This document shows positions 1-11,300 of a DNA stretch of 64,000 nt, one piece after another. The DNA lies in assembly GCA_022113835.1 (NCBI GenBank), contig JAILWY010000010.1, positions 10,361,501 through 10,425,500 on the forward strand, given 5' to 3'. The stretch comes from Atopsyche davidsoni (Eukaryota > Arthropoda > Insecta > Trichoptera > Hydrobiosidae). The stretch's first letter is position 1, and the number at the start of each line of letters is the position of its first letter. The notes beneath the pieces were generated by a model. The model did no database searches. It saw only the letters and a program-made list of their open reading frames with translations, and was not told the origin of the DNA. A program made the position numbers and the translations under genes.

Positions 1-1140
1 GATCAAAGTAATAATTGCTTAATTAAGATTGCTTTAGGTGAAAAACAAGAATTTTTATATTTTTCATTAATTTCATTAATACAACATTTTTGAAAATTAA
101 ATGTAAATAAATTGTAACATTTTCAAATTTAAGATGGGGATAGTCAGTATCATCTTAATCTGATGCCATCACCAGAACAAACAAGCAACACCTCAAGAGC
201 TCAGAGGATCGGCCAGACGGGACGAGAATGATTCTTGCGATTGTGCTTTTCTTGTATGAAATGAGGAACTCATTTTTCAACTGTATATTTATAAAAATTC
301 ATGATATTTTTGTTAAACAACTAAGATATAATATGGCTGCACTTAATTCATGTTTCATCAAGGAATCAATTGAAACAGCACAAAAGGATAAGATCATGAT
401 AATTGCAACAAAAATAATTTTATGATTATTGAGTTGAAATAAAAAAGTAAAGATACAAGTTTATGAAGTACTACCCTTAAATGGACTATTTAAAATAAAA
501 AAATAGCAGGTTTTTTATGGATAGTATTCAAACTACTCAAAACTGACGTAAAACAATATTTAAATAATGTTAGCATTGTATGTTTAAAAACAGTAAAACG
601 GACAAAAAAAATAGGTAACACTATATAGGATATCATTAACAGTATGTCTATGGATACTAAAATATGTGTATAAGTCAATTATTTTGCAAGTCTATGTAAT
701 CGTAAGCAAAATTCATGCAACACACACAAATGCAGCAAACGCTGAAGTAGAAAATTGCCACAGTTAGGTAATAAGTTTGAAAATTAATAATAACATAGAT
801 ACACATAAAATGCACAAAGCTGACAAGAACACTCAATATAGTACTCAATACTGTTATGCGGGAAAAACACGAGCTCTAGTCTAGGCAATCAAAGCTGAAT
901 TTTACATTAGATGTAAAATTCTGACATTGGTAATTCATTAATATAAAAAAACACACCTACTTGCATCTTTACTTTTTTATTATTTGAAATTGATATAACC
1001 AAATACAAAATTTATAAAAAAGCTATACATTGAATCCTATTAAATTACCTATGTAAAACAACTATAATGCACAGACAAAAACCTAACTTGACATCATACA
1101 AATTGTACAAACATGTAGGTATTAAAAAAACTAGACTTAC
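1..1140. other. AT-rich intergenic or intronic DNA, no gene seen
   Basis: I see no convincing exon, RNA gene or transposon here. Open frames are short and low in complexity. If the PLEKHJ1-like exon to the right is real, this stretch is its first intron, and the next exon lies beyond the left edge of the window. Confidence 0.5.
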
Positions 1141-1258
1141 TCTCTGTTCTTCGAAAAAACCCATCTTGTCTCTCTTTTAAAATAAGTGTGCCTTCTCGGT
1201 CAAATTTGTGAGAGGGCTGGGATGCGAGGTTTATAAGTTCTTGTTTATTAAAGCGCAT
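1141..1258 (-). CDS. PLEKHJ1: First coding exon of a PLEKHJ1-like PH-domain protein (partial)
   Basis: The exon runs from an ATG at 1258 to a strong donor (ACAGAGA|GTAAGT) at 1141 and encodes 39 residues plus one base (phase 1). The product starts MRFNKQELINLASQP, which resembles the vertebrate PLEKHJ1 start (MRYNEKEL followed by QP). It continues with a first PH-domain strand of the type GTLILKERQDGFFRR. PLEKHJ1 is a small protein that is almost entirely a PH domain, a fold that often binds phosphoinositides. The rest of the gene must lie to the left, because no following exon is visible in the first kilobase. The gene is divergent from the dynein gene. Identification rests on about 15 residues plus the PH-like context, so a different PH protein remains possible. 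Confidence 0.55.
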
Positions 1259-1984
1259 TGTGTTGCTTTTGAGAGATACGAACAATTATCATATTCTCAA
1301 AAAGTCCTCGGTGAATTATCACTTTTTGCAGACTGATAAGACTCAGTACGCAAAAATCACTATATTTATTTCTAAAAAATAAAATATTCACAGCCGAAAG
1401 AATATTTTGTGATCATTACATCGAAAATAAAACATTAAGGAGGGGCAAATGTCAAATGTCAGACTACTGAATTTATAGATTTGAAACGCCATCTTGCACA
1501 CACAAATATCACACGGGCTGTTGAGTGAACGCTAGTAACAATAATACATTAATATAAACAGATAAAAACATACAAATATTTATATAATTAAAGCCACAAT
1601 AAATATGTTTACAATTTATAAAAAATAATAAATGCGGCGAATGAACAACACGTGAGAATAGCTATTTTTGATGCAAGAGTGTCGATGGTTACAAATATTG
1701 TCTGTAGCCAACTTGACATCCTAAAGCTTGAAGCGTCAATCCTATATGAAAATTTTATGAAACTATATTTTAATTTATTTCAATTATATTTAATAATTTA
1801 GATTTTCCGTTATTAGGTCCCAATATTAATCAAATCGAAGTAAATAAATAAAAAGAGAAGTTGATACAACGAAATCGGAAAGTATGGTAATTTCACATTG
1901 TGTGGGCAGTGTCCCATAAATGTGAGCTGTAGATTTTGTGGATTCGCAAACTCAAAAACGATAATAGAGAAATCCATGTATGCT

Positions 1985-2110
1985 ACAACCTTCCACAACC
2001 TGAGCGCAGGATCTGGATACAGTCATATTCTGTATTGTAAGCATAGCCATAACAACGATTATAAATTAACATAAAAGAAAATAAAAAAATCTTGGATTTT
2101 TTTGTGTATT
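1985..2110 (-). repeat. Dispersed repeat, copy 1
   Basis: The reverse complement of this stretch matches 9275-9400. Shared blocks are a CCAAGATT stretch, a run near TATGTTAATTTA, the segment GGCTATGCTTACAAT and a 3' part GATCCTGCGC-CAGG-TGTGG. The copies differ by many substitutions and small gaps, so this is an old transposon or SINE-like family that I cannot name. Confidence 0.5.
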
Positions 2111-3334
2111 TAACATGTATTTGAAAATCTTTCAATTTTAATTTCCAAGTACCCAAGAGTGGATTTATCGACCGGACCACTTGGAACACACGCAAGAGGG
2201 GGGACTCTTTGATTGATTCATGCAAAATAATTCAAGTGAAAATAAATAAAAATGTTTAGTTTACTAAAATTACTATGATCTTTTTTTCATTTCTTTAAAA
2301 TCTGAAAGCATTTTCAAATATAAGATTAATTATGTTTGAAAACACTTTTGACTCACCGTAAAAAAAAATATTATTTATAAAAACACATTTGGGTTGGGCT
2401 GGGACAGCACTGAAAATCAAAAATTTCCCGTTTTCAACTATCAAGGAAGTTTTTCACGAAAATTAGATGAAAGCTCGCACTGTAAAATTTGATAAAAACC
2501 TTGTGGATGTCAGTTTTCGTAAATCCCACGATGAAAAGTATGTTTTGAGTATGTTAATACATTATAAAATATTATTTAAAATATTTATTGACGATTTGAT
2601 GTGGCCACTGCGTTCTTACGACGCAACTACATTACTGCAGTGATGGGTGATACATTTTAGCAATGGGCATTATTACGTCAATATTGTATTCAGCTTTAAT
2701 TATATTAAACCTAAACGATAAATTATCTTTTTTTTCAATAGCGCTGAACTGAGCGTGAATTTTCAATCCCTTGAAATAAAATGACATTGAAAGCAAAAAG
2801 TTGTTATAGGGTATCTTGTATGATTTATGTAGTAACATCAACAACGATCAATTGTGTAATCCACGCGGAATCGAGATTTCAGGTAATAAGAAGCATATGC
2901 GCAAATATTAATATTAATTTAAAAATGGCATCATACACACACACATTTGACAATTGAGGTGAAGCGGTGTTAGAATTGACATAAAGGAGTAGGTAAGTCT
3001 CACCGCTTCGTTGTGGAATTGATAGAATAGGTAAACGAGTTTAGTCACTTTGGAAATCGAAATCAACACTAGTTTTATGAGACGGCCTATAGATTTTTTA
3101 ACTCCTCTTATTTCTGTAACAATACTATACAATCAATCATATATTAGGTTATTTTGTCCAACTTTTCGTAAAAGCGATCGTTGTTTTTGGATTAGTACTC
3201 GGAAAAATTTTGAAATGTCTTGAAATGTTTGTGTGTTGTGTATGTACACATACAGAGCTTTTGTACCCCGGGGAGATCAAAATCAAGGGTAAACATGTAC
3301 TTTTGTCAAATTGCATATTTTTGTAATCATTGTT

Positions 3335-3376
3335 TCTGTTGATTTAGCATAATTGCATATATGCTAAATCAACAGA
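3335..3376. repeat. Short perfect hairpin
   Basis: TCTGTTGATTTAGCAT at 3335-3350 is exactly repeated in inverted form at 3361-3376, with a 10-base AT-rich loop. It could be the core of a small MITE or a chance foldback; nothing nearby explains it. Confidence 0.7.
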
Positions 3377-4559
3377 ATTTATAATATATATAACTGCATA
3401 TTTAGGAAAAAAAAAGAAATGGTCCTCCCAATATATGTGCCGTCCGGAGAGGACCAACCTCCCCTCTAAAATACGCTACTGCATACAAGCATGTATTATA
3501 TAAAATTTACGGTTGAAAAGCCGTTGATTTTATATGAAACAGTTTTTTATTATTTTCAAAATAAAACAATGTTGAATTTTTCCTATAATCGAATAACTTT
3601 TACGACTAGAATTAATTTCAAAAGAAAGTTTGATGAAAAAAGTCTGTGCTTTGTGGAGCGCCTTCAGATTCGGAGTTTGTTTAACTCTAATGGTCTTTCG
3701 ATTTTGTAGAACGCGTATATGTGAAAGACCCGCATGAGGTCTATGCTCATGGCTGCGTGTTGGTATGCTCAACGCTACAGTTGTATGGCGTGGTGACTAA
3801 AGCGATACGTATTCGCTTGATATTCTATAATAAATCTATCAGTCCTTTTATTTCGTATAGGGACATTCTTTTGAATTTTAGTACACACGCAGAAAACTAT
3901 CGCTTGTTCTTCAACTATTTATTTCAATGATTTTCACATTCTATTAATCGTTTGATAAATTCATAAATAAATTAAAACAGTCTCAACAAAACCAATGTAA
4001 CGAAGTAAATAAATAAACGAGATACCTACTCACCACAATGGCGTTTATTTTCATTAACTTCATCATTCCGGTTGATTGATTGCTCGAAAAATATGAATTT
4101 GGAGAGAAGTTTTGTACTTAATGGCGCAATCGATCACACGGTTTGAGTCTTTCTACTTGTTTCTTGGCATGGCATTCAGTAAGAAATTTAGTCGTTAGTA
4201 AATTAATAAACCGACCAATTTACTTAATATATTTAGAGTTGGGTAAATGTAGAGTAGTAGGGTCGACTCCAGATTACACAACTCGTATTAATAAAGTAGA
4301 TGAAAATGGTGTTTCGGAGTGCTTGCAGCTTCATTAAAGTTGATAAGCCGCAGCGAGCCATGGACGAGGCCCGGTGGTCGGGATGTTAATAGCGAGGTGG
4401 GTGCGGATGAAAGGTTTCTTTGCTGTAATGTTGCGATATTTTGGGCTCGCCACCGATCGTAACAGGCACGGCTGTTCACACGCTAAGTCGACGCCTCATT
4501 TGGAAGTGTTAACGTATTGAGAACGACCAAACCCTTAAAGCTACTTTATAGCGGAGCCG

Positions 4560-4690
4560 AACCGATGCACTTCAGTTGGCGGAAGATTTTCGGCTGACTA
4601 GCTTCTTCTCCGCGCTACGGACTGAGATTTTCTAGACATTATATATTTTAAGTATACAGAAAGCCTCTGCCTGCCGAGACTGAGAGGTAC
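4560..4690 (+). promoter_or_regulatory. Possible promoter and non-coding first exon
   Basis: This block is much richer in GC than its surroundings and has many CpGs. An arthropod initiator-like TTCAGTTGG lies near 4571, and a donor-like GAGAG|GTACGT lies near 4688. That pattern fits a transcription start with a short untranslated first exon, possibly for the plus-strand transcript that includes the exon at 6113. This is inference from composition and two weak motifs only. Confidence 0.2.
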
Positions 4691-5369
4691 GTACGTATGC
4701 GAATTTATTTTAAGACGTATCGAGTGTGATAAAATATATATCAAGTGTGCGGACATTATTGCGTGTTTCAGATTCGGCCTGAAAATATTAACTTTGTAAA
4801 CAAGTTAAAACTAATTTGGTTTAAATAAATTAAGTTAAGAACAAGAAAGCAACTTTTTGGTCTTGCTTCTAAATAATTTGAAGTTTATTCGATCAAAGTT
4901 AGTGGGAAATCTCTCCGAGTGCCAAAGCAGTAGGTGTAATAAAATGTAGCATAAGCTGTTTTTGAGTAAATAGTTGAATTTTAAAACTTATTTTTGCTTT
5001 TGAAAAGTCAAAACTGATAAAAGGATTTGGGTTGTGTGACATGATGATACACCATCAATACAATAGTTTTGACACAAAGTTTTAGTATTTAGGGTCTTTT
5101 CGTTGTGGAATTTAAAATAGGCTGACATTAAAAGTAGGCGAGGCTCTGTGGCTCGGGCTGGGAAAATCGATTCACGATAGAATAGCAAAATATTTTATTC
5201 CTTTGCGTGGCTATGTTTTATTCAATTAAAAAACTTACTAATATAAATCGCGTGACAAGATAATATTTGTCGTTATTCATATACAGTGCAGTAGTCAAAG
5301 GTATTGAAGATTTTTAAAAATAAAATACAATTAATAAATTATTGTTTCGATAAATACATAAATTAAAAA

Positions 5370-5735
<366 letters not shown>

Positions 5736-6112
5736 CTGTAGTTATTTGTGTTGTAATTATGATTGTATCTCTTTACTCCGCCGCCAGTGGACAAGTATTT
5801 GGGAACCGAAGCCGAGCGGGCTGTGCCACAAATAAATACCTAATCTAGTAAACAAAGCTTAGATACCATAACGAAGTTTTATTACGACAAAGCTTTGCTT
5901 CATAATATTATGTTGACAGAAACCTTAATGTAGTTTTAAACCGTTGTTCGTTGAAACATGGCCCCGGTCCCGCGGCTCTGACATTCGCTTCAGCCAGAAT
6001 AAATAATCAACACGCCCCGTGATTTTATCGCCCAGTTAAATTAGTGTTTTATGGTGATTAAAAGCTTTCGGACTGAGGATTATAGTCGAGTAGACGGTTC
6101 CCTGCGGACTCC

Positions 6113-6169
6113 ATGGCGAGCCCAGAACCAGTTCAGCACAGCCAAACCACCGAAGATGAACTCAACAAG
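6113..6169 (+). CDS. Candidate short first coding exon (MASPEPVQ...), gene uncertain
   Basis: An ATG in a good context (CTCCATGGCG) opens 19 codons that end exactly at a consensus donor (AACAAG|GTGAGG), phase 0. The exon sits in a GC-richer island. Phase 0 matches the dynein exons at 13199 and 19763, so it could be an alternative 5' exon of the dynein heavy chain. It could also belong to another plus-strand gene. The encoded peptide is hydrophilic, with no recognisable domain. Confidence 0.35.
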
Positions 6170-7795
6170 GTGAGGACCTCCGCAGCTTGACTTCTCGGGA
6201 AAACGCCAAGCGAGACTCATTTCGGATGAAATATGTTTATGTAGCTTAATTACACGCCCAATGTATAACGATTCAGGAAAATTTATTTAAACAGTGATCG
6301 TTCGTCGGGTCCTCAAAGACATATTAAACAAATGGTCGTTATGTAAATGTGTCCTAATTAAATTAGAATTGTATTTGCATATCTTTTAATGATATATTAT
6401 TACATCAAATTTATGTAAACTTTGCTCTAATTTCGATTAATGGACATATCAAAATTTACTACTTTACGTTGCCATTAAATTTCTTGACGGGACTAAGTGA
6501 GAGCATCACATACGATTAATATTACCAGACCGAATAATTGAACAGAGATTATAAATTAAATTCCGATGTATTGAATTTGAAAGACTGTTGCTGAGATATT
6601 TTTTTATTTAATTTTTTTAAATTATTGACTAGCAATTTTTGCATCTGTATCTGTCAGTCAAATGTTTGATTGAAAATTATCGATGATTTTTTTCGATAAA
6701 AGTTAAGTAAGGATACAATTCAATCAACTATTAAAATAAAATTTACACACACGCACTTGTATTTTTTTAAGGACAACAATGCAATTAATTAATAAGACAA
6801 AATATTTGTCAAATAACTTATTAATGATATTTTTGTTTTTTTTTTAAATTTTTATTATTTTTTTACTAATTAATAACCAAAGATTGCTAGTAACCACATG
6901 AACCATTAAATTTTAAACGAGTTACTTTAAAGTACATCATTGGGTGTTGGCTACCGGCACACATGTTTGATCAATGATACCTACTCGGTTTGCGCCAATA
7001 ATAAACAATGTTCCTATACGCATATACGTCACAGCTAGTGGTTGCTAAGCAACTGAACCAGCTACTGGTATCTCAGATTACTTATTAATAATTGTATGAC
7101 TTGGCTTTATAATACAAATCAATATGTTTGTTACTGCAAATATCTATATCCAATAAAAACTGTACTTATCAAATTAAAATATTAAATGTATTTTATTTTA
7201 CCCGTACATTGAATACTGAATAAACCAATAACAGTTTGAAAATGTTGAAATTAGGTTAAAACAAAATCTGGAATTTAAAACAATAAATTGATACTTAGAT
7301 TCTAACTACTCACATATAATTATCTTAAATGTAATTATTTCCTCATATTATTATTGTGACACGCATTACTTAAAAATATAATATATATTTTTGATATATC
7401 TAAATGATTTTTCATTATATATGTTATTTAAGAAAATATAGCCCGTAAAAAAACAAGATTACATACCTTAATATTTGGTTTTCAGGACAGGTAAAAAAGT
7501 GAGGTTTAAGTATACACATTTGATAAAACATATTTTACATACATATCACAAGAAACCAAAAATAAAACAGGAAATATTTACACGTGCGAATAATATGAGA
7601 AATATTGTCTTGTAAGCAGTAAATGCCGATACCAGGGGTTGAACATTTTGTCGATATACTAGGTTGCCATGTCGGTGACGGGTGGGAATGTTTCTTTCAC
7701 ACGTCCGGTGTCTAAGAACTATTCGGTTTGGCACTTCACGGCAGAAGAGTGTTGAGACTTCGAGTGTTATCCGCGGTTTTTCTACTTGCTGCACC
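6170..7795 (+). other. Intron-like DNA upstream of the likely dynein first exon
   Basis: AT-rich and without coding signal, except for the X-box-like palindrome at 7041-7053 and a degenerate second one near 7663. The last 150 bp become GC-richer and probably hold the transcription start of the exon at 7796. Confidence 0.4.
7041..7053. promoter_or_regulatory. X-box (RFX-type) palindrome
   Basis: GTTGCTAAGCAAC is a perfect inverted repeat of the RFX half site with one spacer base and fits the X-box form RYYNYY-N(1-3)-RRNRAC. RFX factors drive genes for motile and sensory cilia, including axonemal dyneins. The site lies 743 bp before the ATG at 7796. A weaker relative, GTTGCCATGTCGGTGAC, sits at 7663-7679, about 120 bp before that ATG, with a spacer that is too long. 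Function is inferred. Confidence 0.45.
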
Positions 7796-7924
7796 ATGAG
7801 TGACGCCAGTGAGCCCAAGAAAGTGAAGAAGAAGAAAAAATCCTTGCAGAAGTTCAATTCCAAAATGTTACTGGAAGGTTATCAAAATAAACAGGGGAAT
7901 AAAAATGGCAGTAGGCAACCAAAG
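7796..7924 (+). CDS. Likely first coding exon of the dynein heavy chain
   Basis: An ATG at 7796 (CACCATGAG context) opens 43 codons that close at a donor (CCAAAG|GTAGTA) in phase 0. The peptide starts [15 protein letters not shown] and is strongly basic and hydrophilic. Phase 0 fits joining to the exon at 13199 or directly to 19763. The GC-rich 5' flank and the X-box upstream support a ciliary gene start. No similarity is recognisable, since the extreme N terminus of this dynein family is poorly conserved. It may instead belong to a separate short gene. Confidence 0.45.
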
Positions 7925-8269
7925 GTAGTACTCTGTTATTAACTTCTGTCATGCGACGCACAAAGATGGATTATATATTATTAAGGAAGTTTCCACCGTT
8001 CAAATATTAATATGATATTATGAATTCTACTAAACAAATTTATTTATCTTATATAATGTTGTATATAGTAAATATTGATAAAAAAATGAAACCACGAGCA
8101 ACCATTGAATATTCATCTGTCGTTTAATAACTATAGCATATATTTATTTATAGTCTACAATTATAATATAAGTTAAACTAATAATAAACACATCCTTAAT
8201 AATAGGGTGTAAGGCACGCGATAGACGGACGATACTGCGTACACAATACATTAGTGTAAAAGTAGTATA

Positions 8270-8306
<37 letters not shown>

Positions 8307-11300
8307 ATTTATATACATCATTTTTCATATTTCAAATAAAACGAAAGCGTGTAAAAGAATTGCGTGTTTGACAAATAATACAAACCTTGCATTATCCACA
8401 CGATTTTTTTGATATAAATAATTTATTATTATTGTTTGCAATTCTTTGAAATGAATGCAAGAAAATAACAATATTATTTATTTTTATTATCGGTCGATCA
8501 ATATTGTACACGTGCAATGACTGATTTGAGAAGCAGATAGAACGAAATGATAACCATTCTCCATATTGGAAAAGCATTACTTTACTTCGATGTTTCCAGG
8601 TTTATTGGATGTTTTCATGTGTGGAGCTAAGTCAAAGGTTCTTATAAACATTGGCGCACTATCGTGGCTACAGCTCAAATATGAATTGTTTTAGGCGGTT
8701 AATTATTTACAATTAATAAAAAGAAAACGCACTATACTAGTTTGTCACAATTCATTCATACAAAGAAGATAAAACAAAACACACTTGATTGAACACGTAT
8801 ATAGTAAGTCACATTAAAATAATTTTTAACGTTTTATTATTTTGTTATAGAGTAGGCAATAACTATATTGTAAATTTTTTTACTGGTTTAAATAACAAAA
8901 AATGAAATGAGATTAAAACAAAGAGTAAATACAGGTGCAATTTCTTATTCCGTTTAGCATTTTATTAATCAAATCACACGATGTTTAACATATCTAAATG
9001 GGATTTGATTTTAAACAAGTTTTTTTAAAAAAAATGTTAAATTAAGGTGGACTTTTGTAAATACTACAGGAGTCACATGAAATTTATTTTTCTAAAAATA
9101 AGTCGGAGTACAAATAGATAATTAAATGAGTTTGTATTTTTCACGGAATGCCTTATACATCGGAAAATATTTGTGACGTTTGAGTTATATGTTTACTTTA
9201 AGTCCAACGATCCACGTGACTGCGACGTATCCTCGCCGGCTGCGCTCGCCTTGCCACAACTCACAAGTTGGGAAATCCAGAAAAACCCAAGATTCTTTAT
9301 TTATTTAATGTTAATTTACAATATTTTTTAGGGCTATGCTTACAATATGGTATGTGCCTATCCCCTGATCCTGCGCGCAGGCTGTGGGGCTTACAAGGTG
9401 TGGCTTAGTCGGTAGCGTACGTGGATTTCTCTATTTCCGTAATTGAGTTTGTGTAGAGAAATATGTGTGTAAAATAAAAACCTTTTTAGCGCATGAAAAT
9501 CCCATGTGCTAACAACAAAATAATGTACAACAGCGCCAACTACTACCCTGAGTTCCAAATGCTTCATATTTAAATGGTACCTATGCATAACAGATTTACT
9601 TTACTAGATATATTTATAAAAAATGTATGTCGTAATTGAACGATGGTATTTTTTTTTAACTAAAATAAAGCCCGAACGTGCAATTACAAGTTATTACTAA
9701 TTTATTGGGTAATAGTGTCGTTTGAAATGTACGGCAATTTATGCGCCGGTTGTTTCGTACTCTTTAGATGCAAAACGAATTATAAACTTTCGGGGCATAT
9801 CCAGGCGAGGGTGCAGAGGAACCGAGTACGCTTTTTCTTGTCGATTTGGAAATTATGTTAGTTTTGAAACTGTACAAAACTTTTCCGTGAAATTTAATTT
9901 AACGGATAGAAGTTTGCTTTGACATGTAATATAATGTCGTGTCAAAGATACTACTACCATCACTGAAAGCATAATTGTTAATTGCTTTATTCGATCTGGG
10001 AGATGAGTCTTATTAAGACATTTAATTTTAAATGATGTTTGATTTTAAAAAAATACTGAGAATTGTAAATACCACGATACCAAGAGAACTGCTGTTGGCA
10101 CAGCCGATTGATGTTATTATAAATTATTTAATTTATAGAAAATAAAATTTGTCCTGAAACATGCTAATATTCATATGCATTTAAAACATTATATATTTTT
10201 AAAAACAAAATCATAATAACATAAAATAAAAGTAGCATATTTTTTTCCGAAATTTATAATTATTTTTATGTTTCTGATTATTATAATTTAATTGAATTCA
10301 TTCTGAAAATCAGTAATTTGTATTCAAAGGTATTTTTGCGTATTTTTCCGTAGCAGCATTTTAATTTATTAAATGTGTTGTGGCAGTCCAGCGCGAGGGA
10401 GCGACACACAAGTGATAAAAGTGACGTGTTACGGGTTGTCACCACATCGGAGGTATTTTATGACTGTCTTTGGCTTATGGAGTTTATACGAAACGCCAAA
10501 AAGTATTCAATCGTATCGTTTAGTTCTGGGACAGAATTGCTCGAGTCATGTCTAGCGCCGCCATGATGTGTGTTGCCAAGTTTGTTAATCAGATGGCAAG
10601 TAAAATGTAAATACTATCCAATACGTTCGTGTGTATCGAAATTACGACAGTGTTCTCATATAAAAAAAATAAGATATGGAAAAAAAAGTAGCGGAGAAAA
10701 GGATGGAAAATAAGGAAAGGAAAAATGATTTAATTATTTTGATTTACTTAAAGAAATTTTTTTTTTATAGTTATTTTAATTCCTCTCCAGTACCCTTGCC
10801 TTTTAATTTTACATTTTAATCGTTTAAAATTGAAAATATAAATCTAACAAGAGTTATAATTATGTATTATTTAAATAACAATAAACTAGAAGTGTATAGA
10901 TCTTGGTAAATAACATTAATTTTATTATAAAACGTGTATTTTGAGCAAATTCGGAATCGACACCTAATAATTTATTCCACATTCGGCGTTATGTTTGCGA
11001 CCTCAATTCTTAAAATCAACAATATTTTCTTAAAATTAATCTTCAATAGAATAGATACCACAATACGTAATACCACGGGGCGTAATAGACCCCAGTGTCG
11101 TGAAAATATATTTTTCTTCTCTTTTTGTGCGTGATTTGATATGACCTTAATGTGGTATAAACAATAAACCTGTATTGGTGAAATTTTAATAATAATCATT
11201 GGTGACAGAATATCGATTTCCCATTACCGACGGTAAAAATGTATATATAAATTTATTTACCATATAAATAAAAGTAAAGGTTGCAAGCCAGTAATGTTCT

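Larger units (their letters stand above)
1259..4500. other. Intergenic DNA, mostly unexplained
   Basis: The stretch is AT-rich with many stops in all frames. It holds one copy of a dispersed repeat (1985-2110) and a small perfect hairpin (3335-3376), listed separately. The bases just right of 1258 probably include the 5' leader and promoter of the PLEKHJ1-like gene, but no core motif is clear. Confidence 0.5.

Noticed and set aside
10373..10566. Overlapping 60-63 codon plus-strand frames in a GC-richer block
   Set aside because: Two frames overlap with no splice sites, start context or similarity that favours either one.
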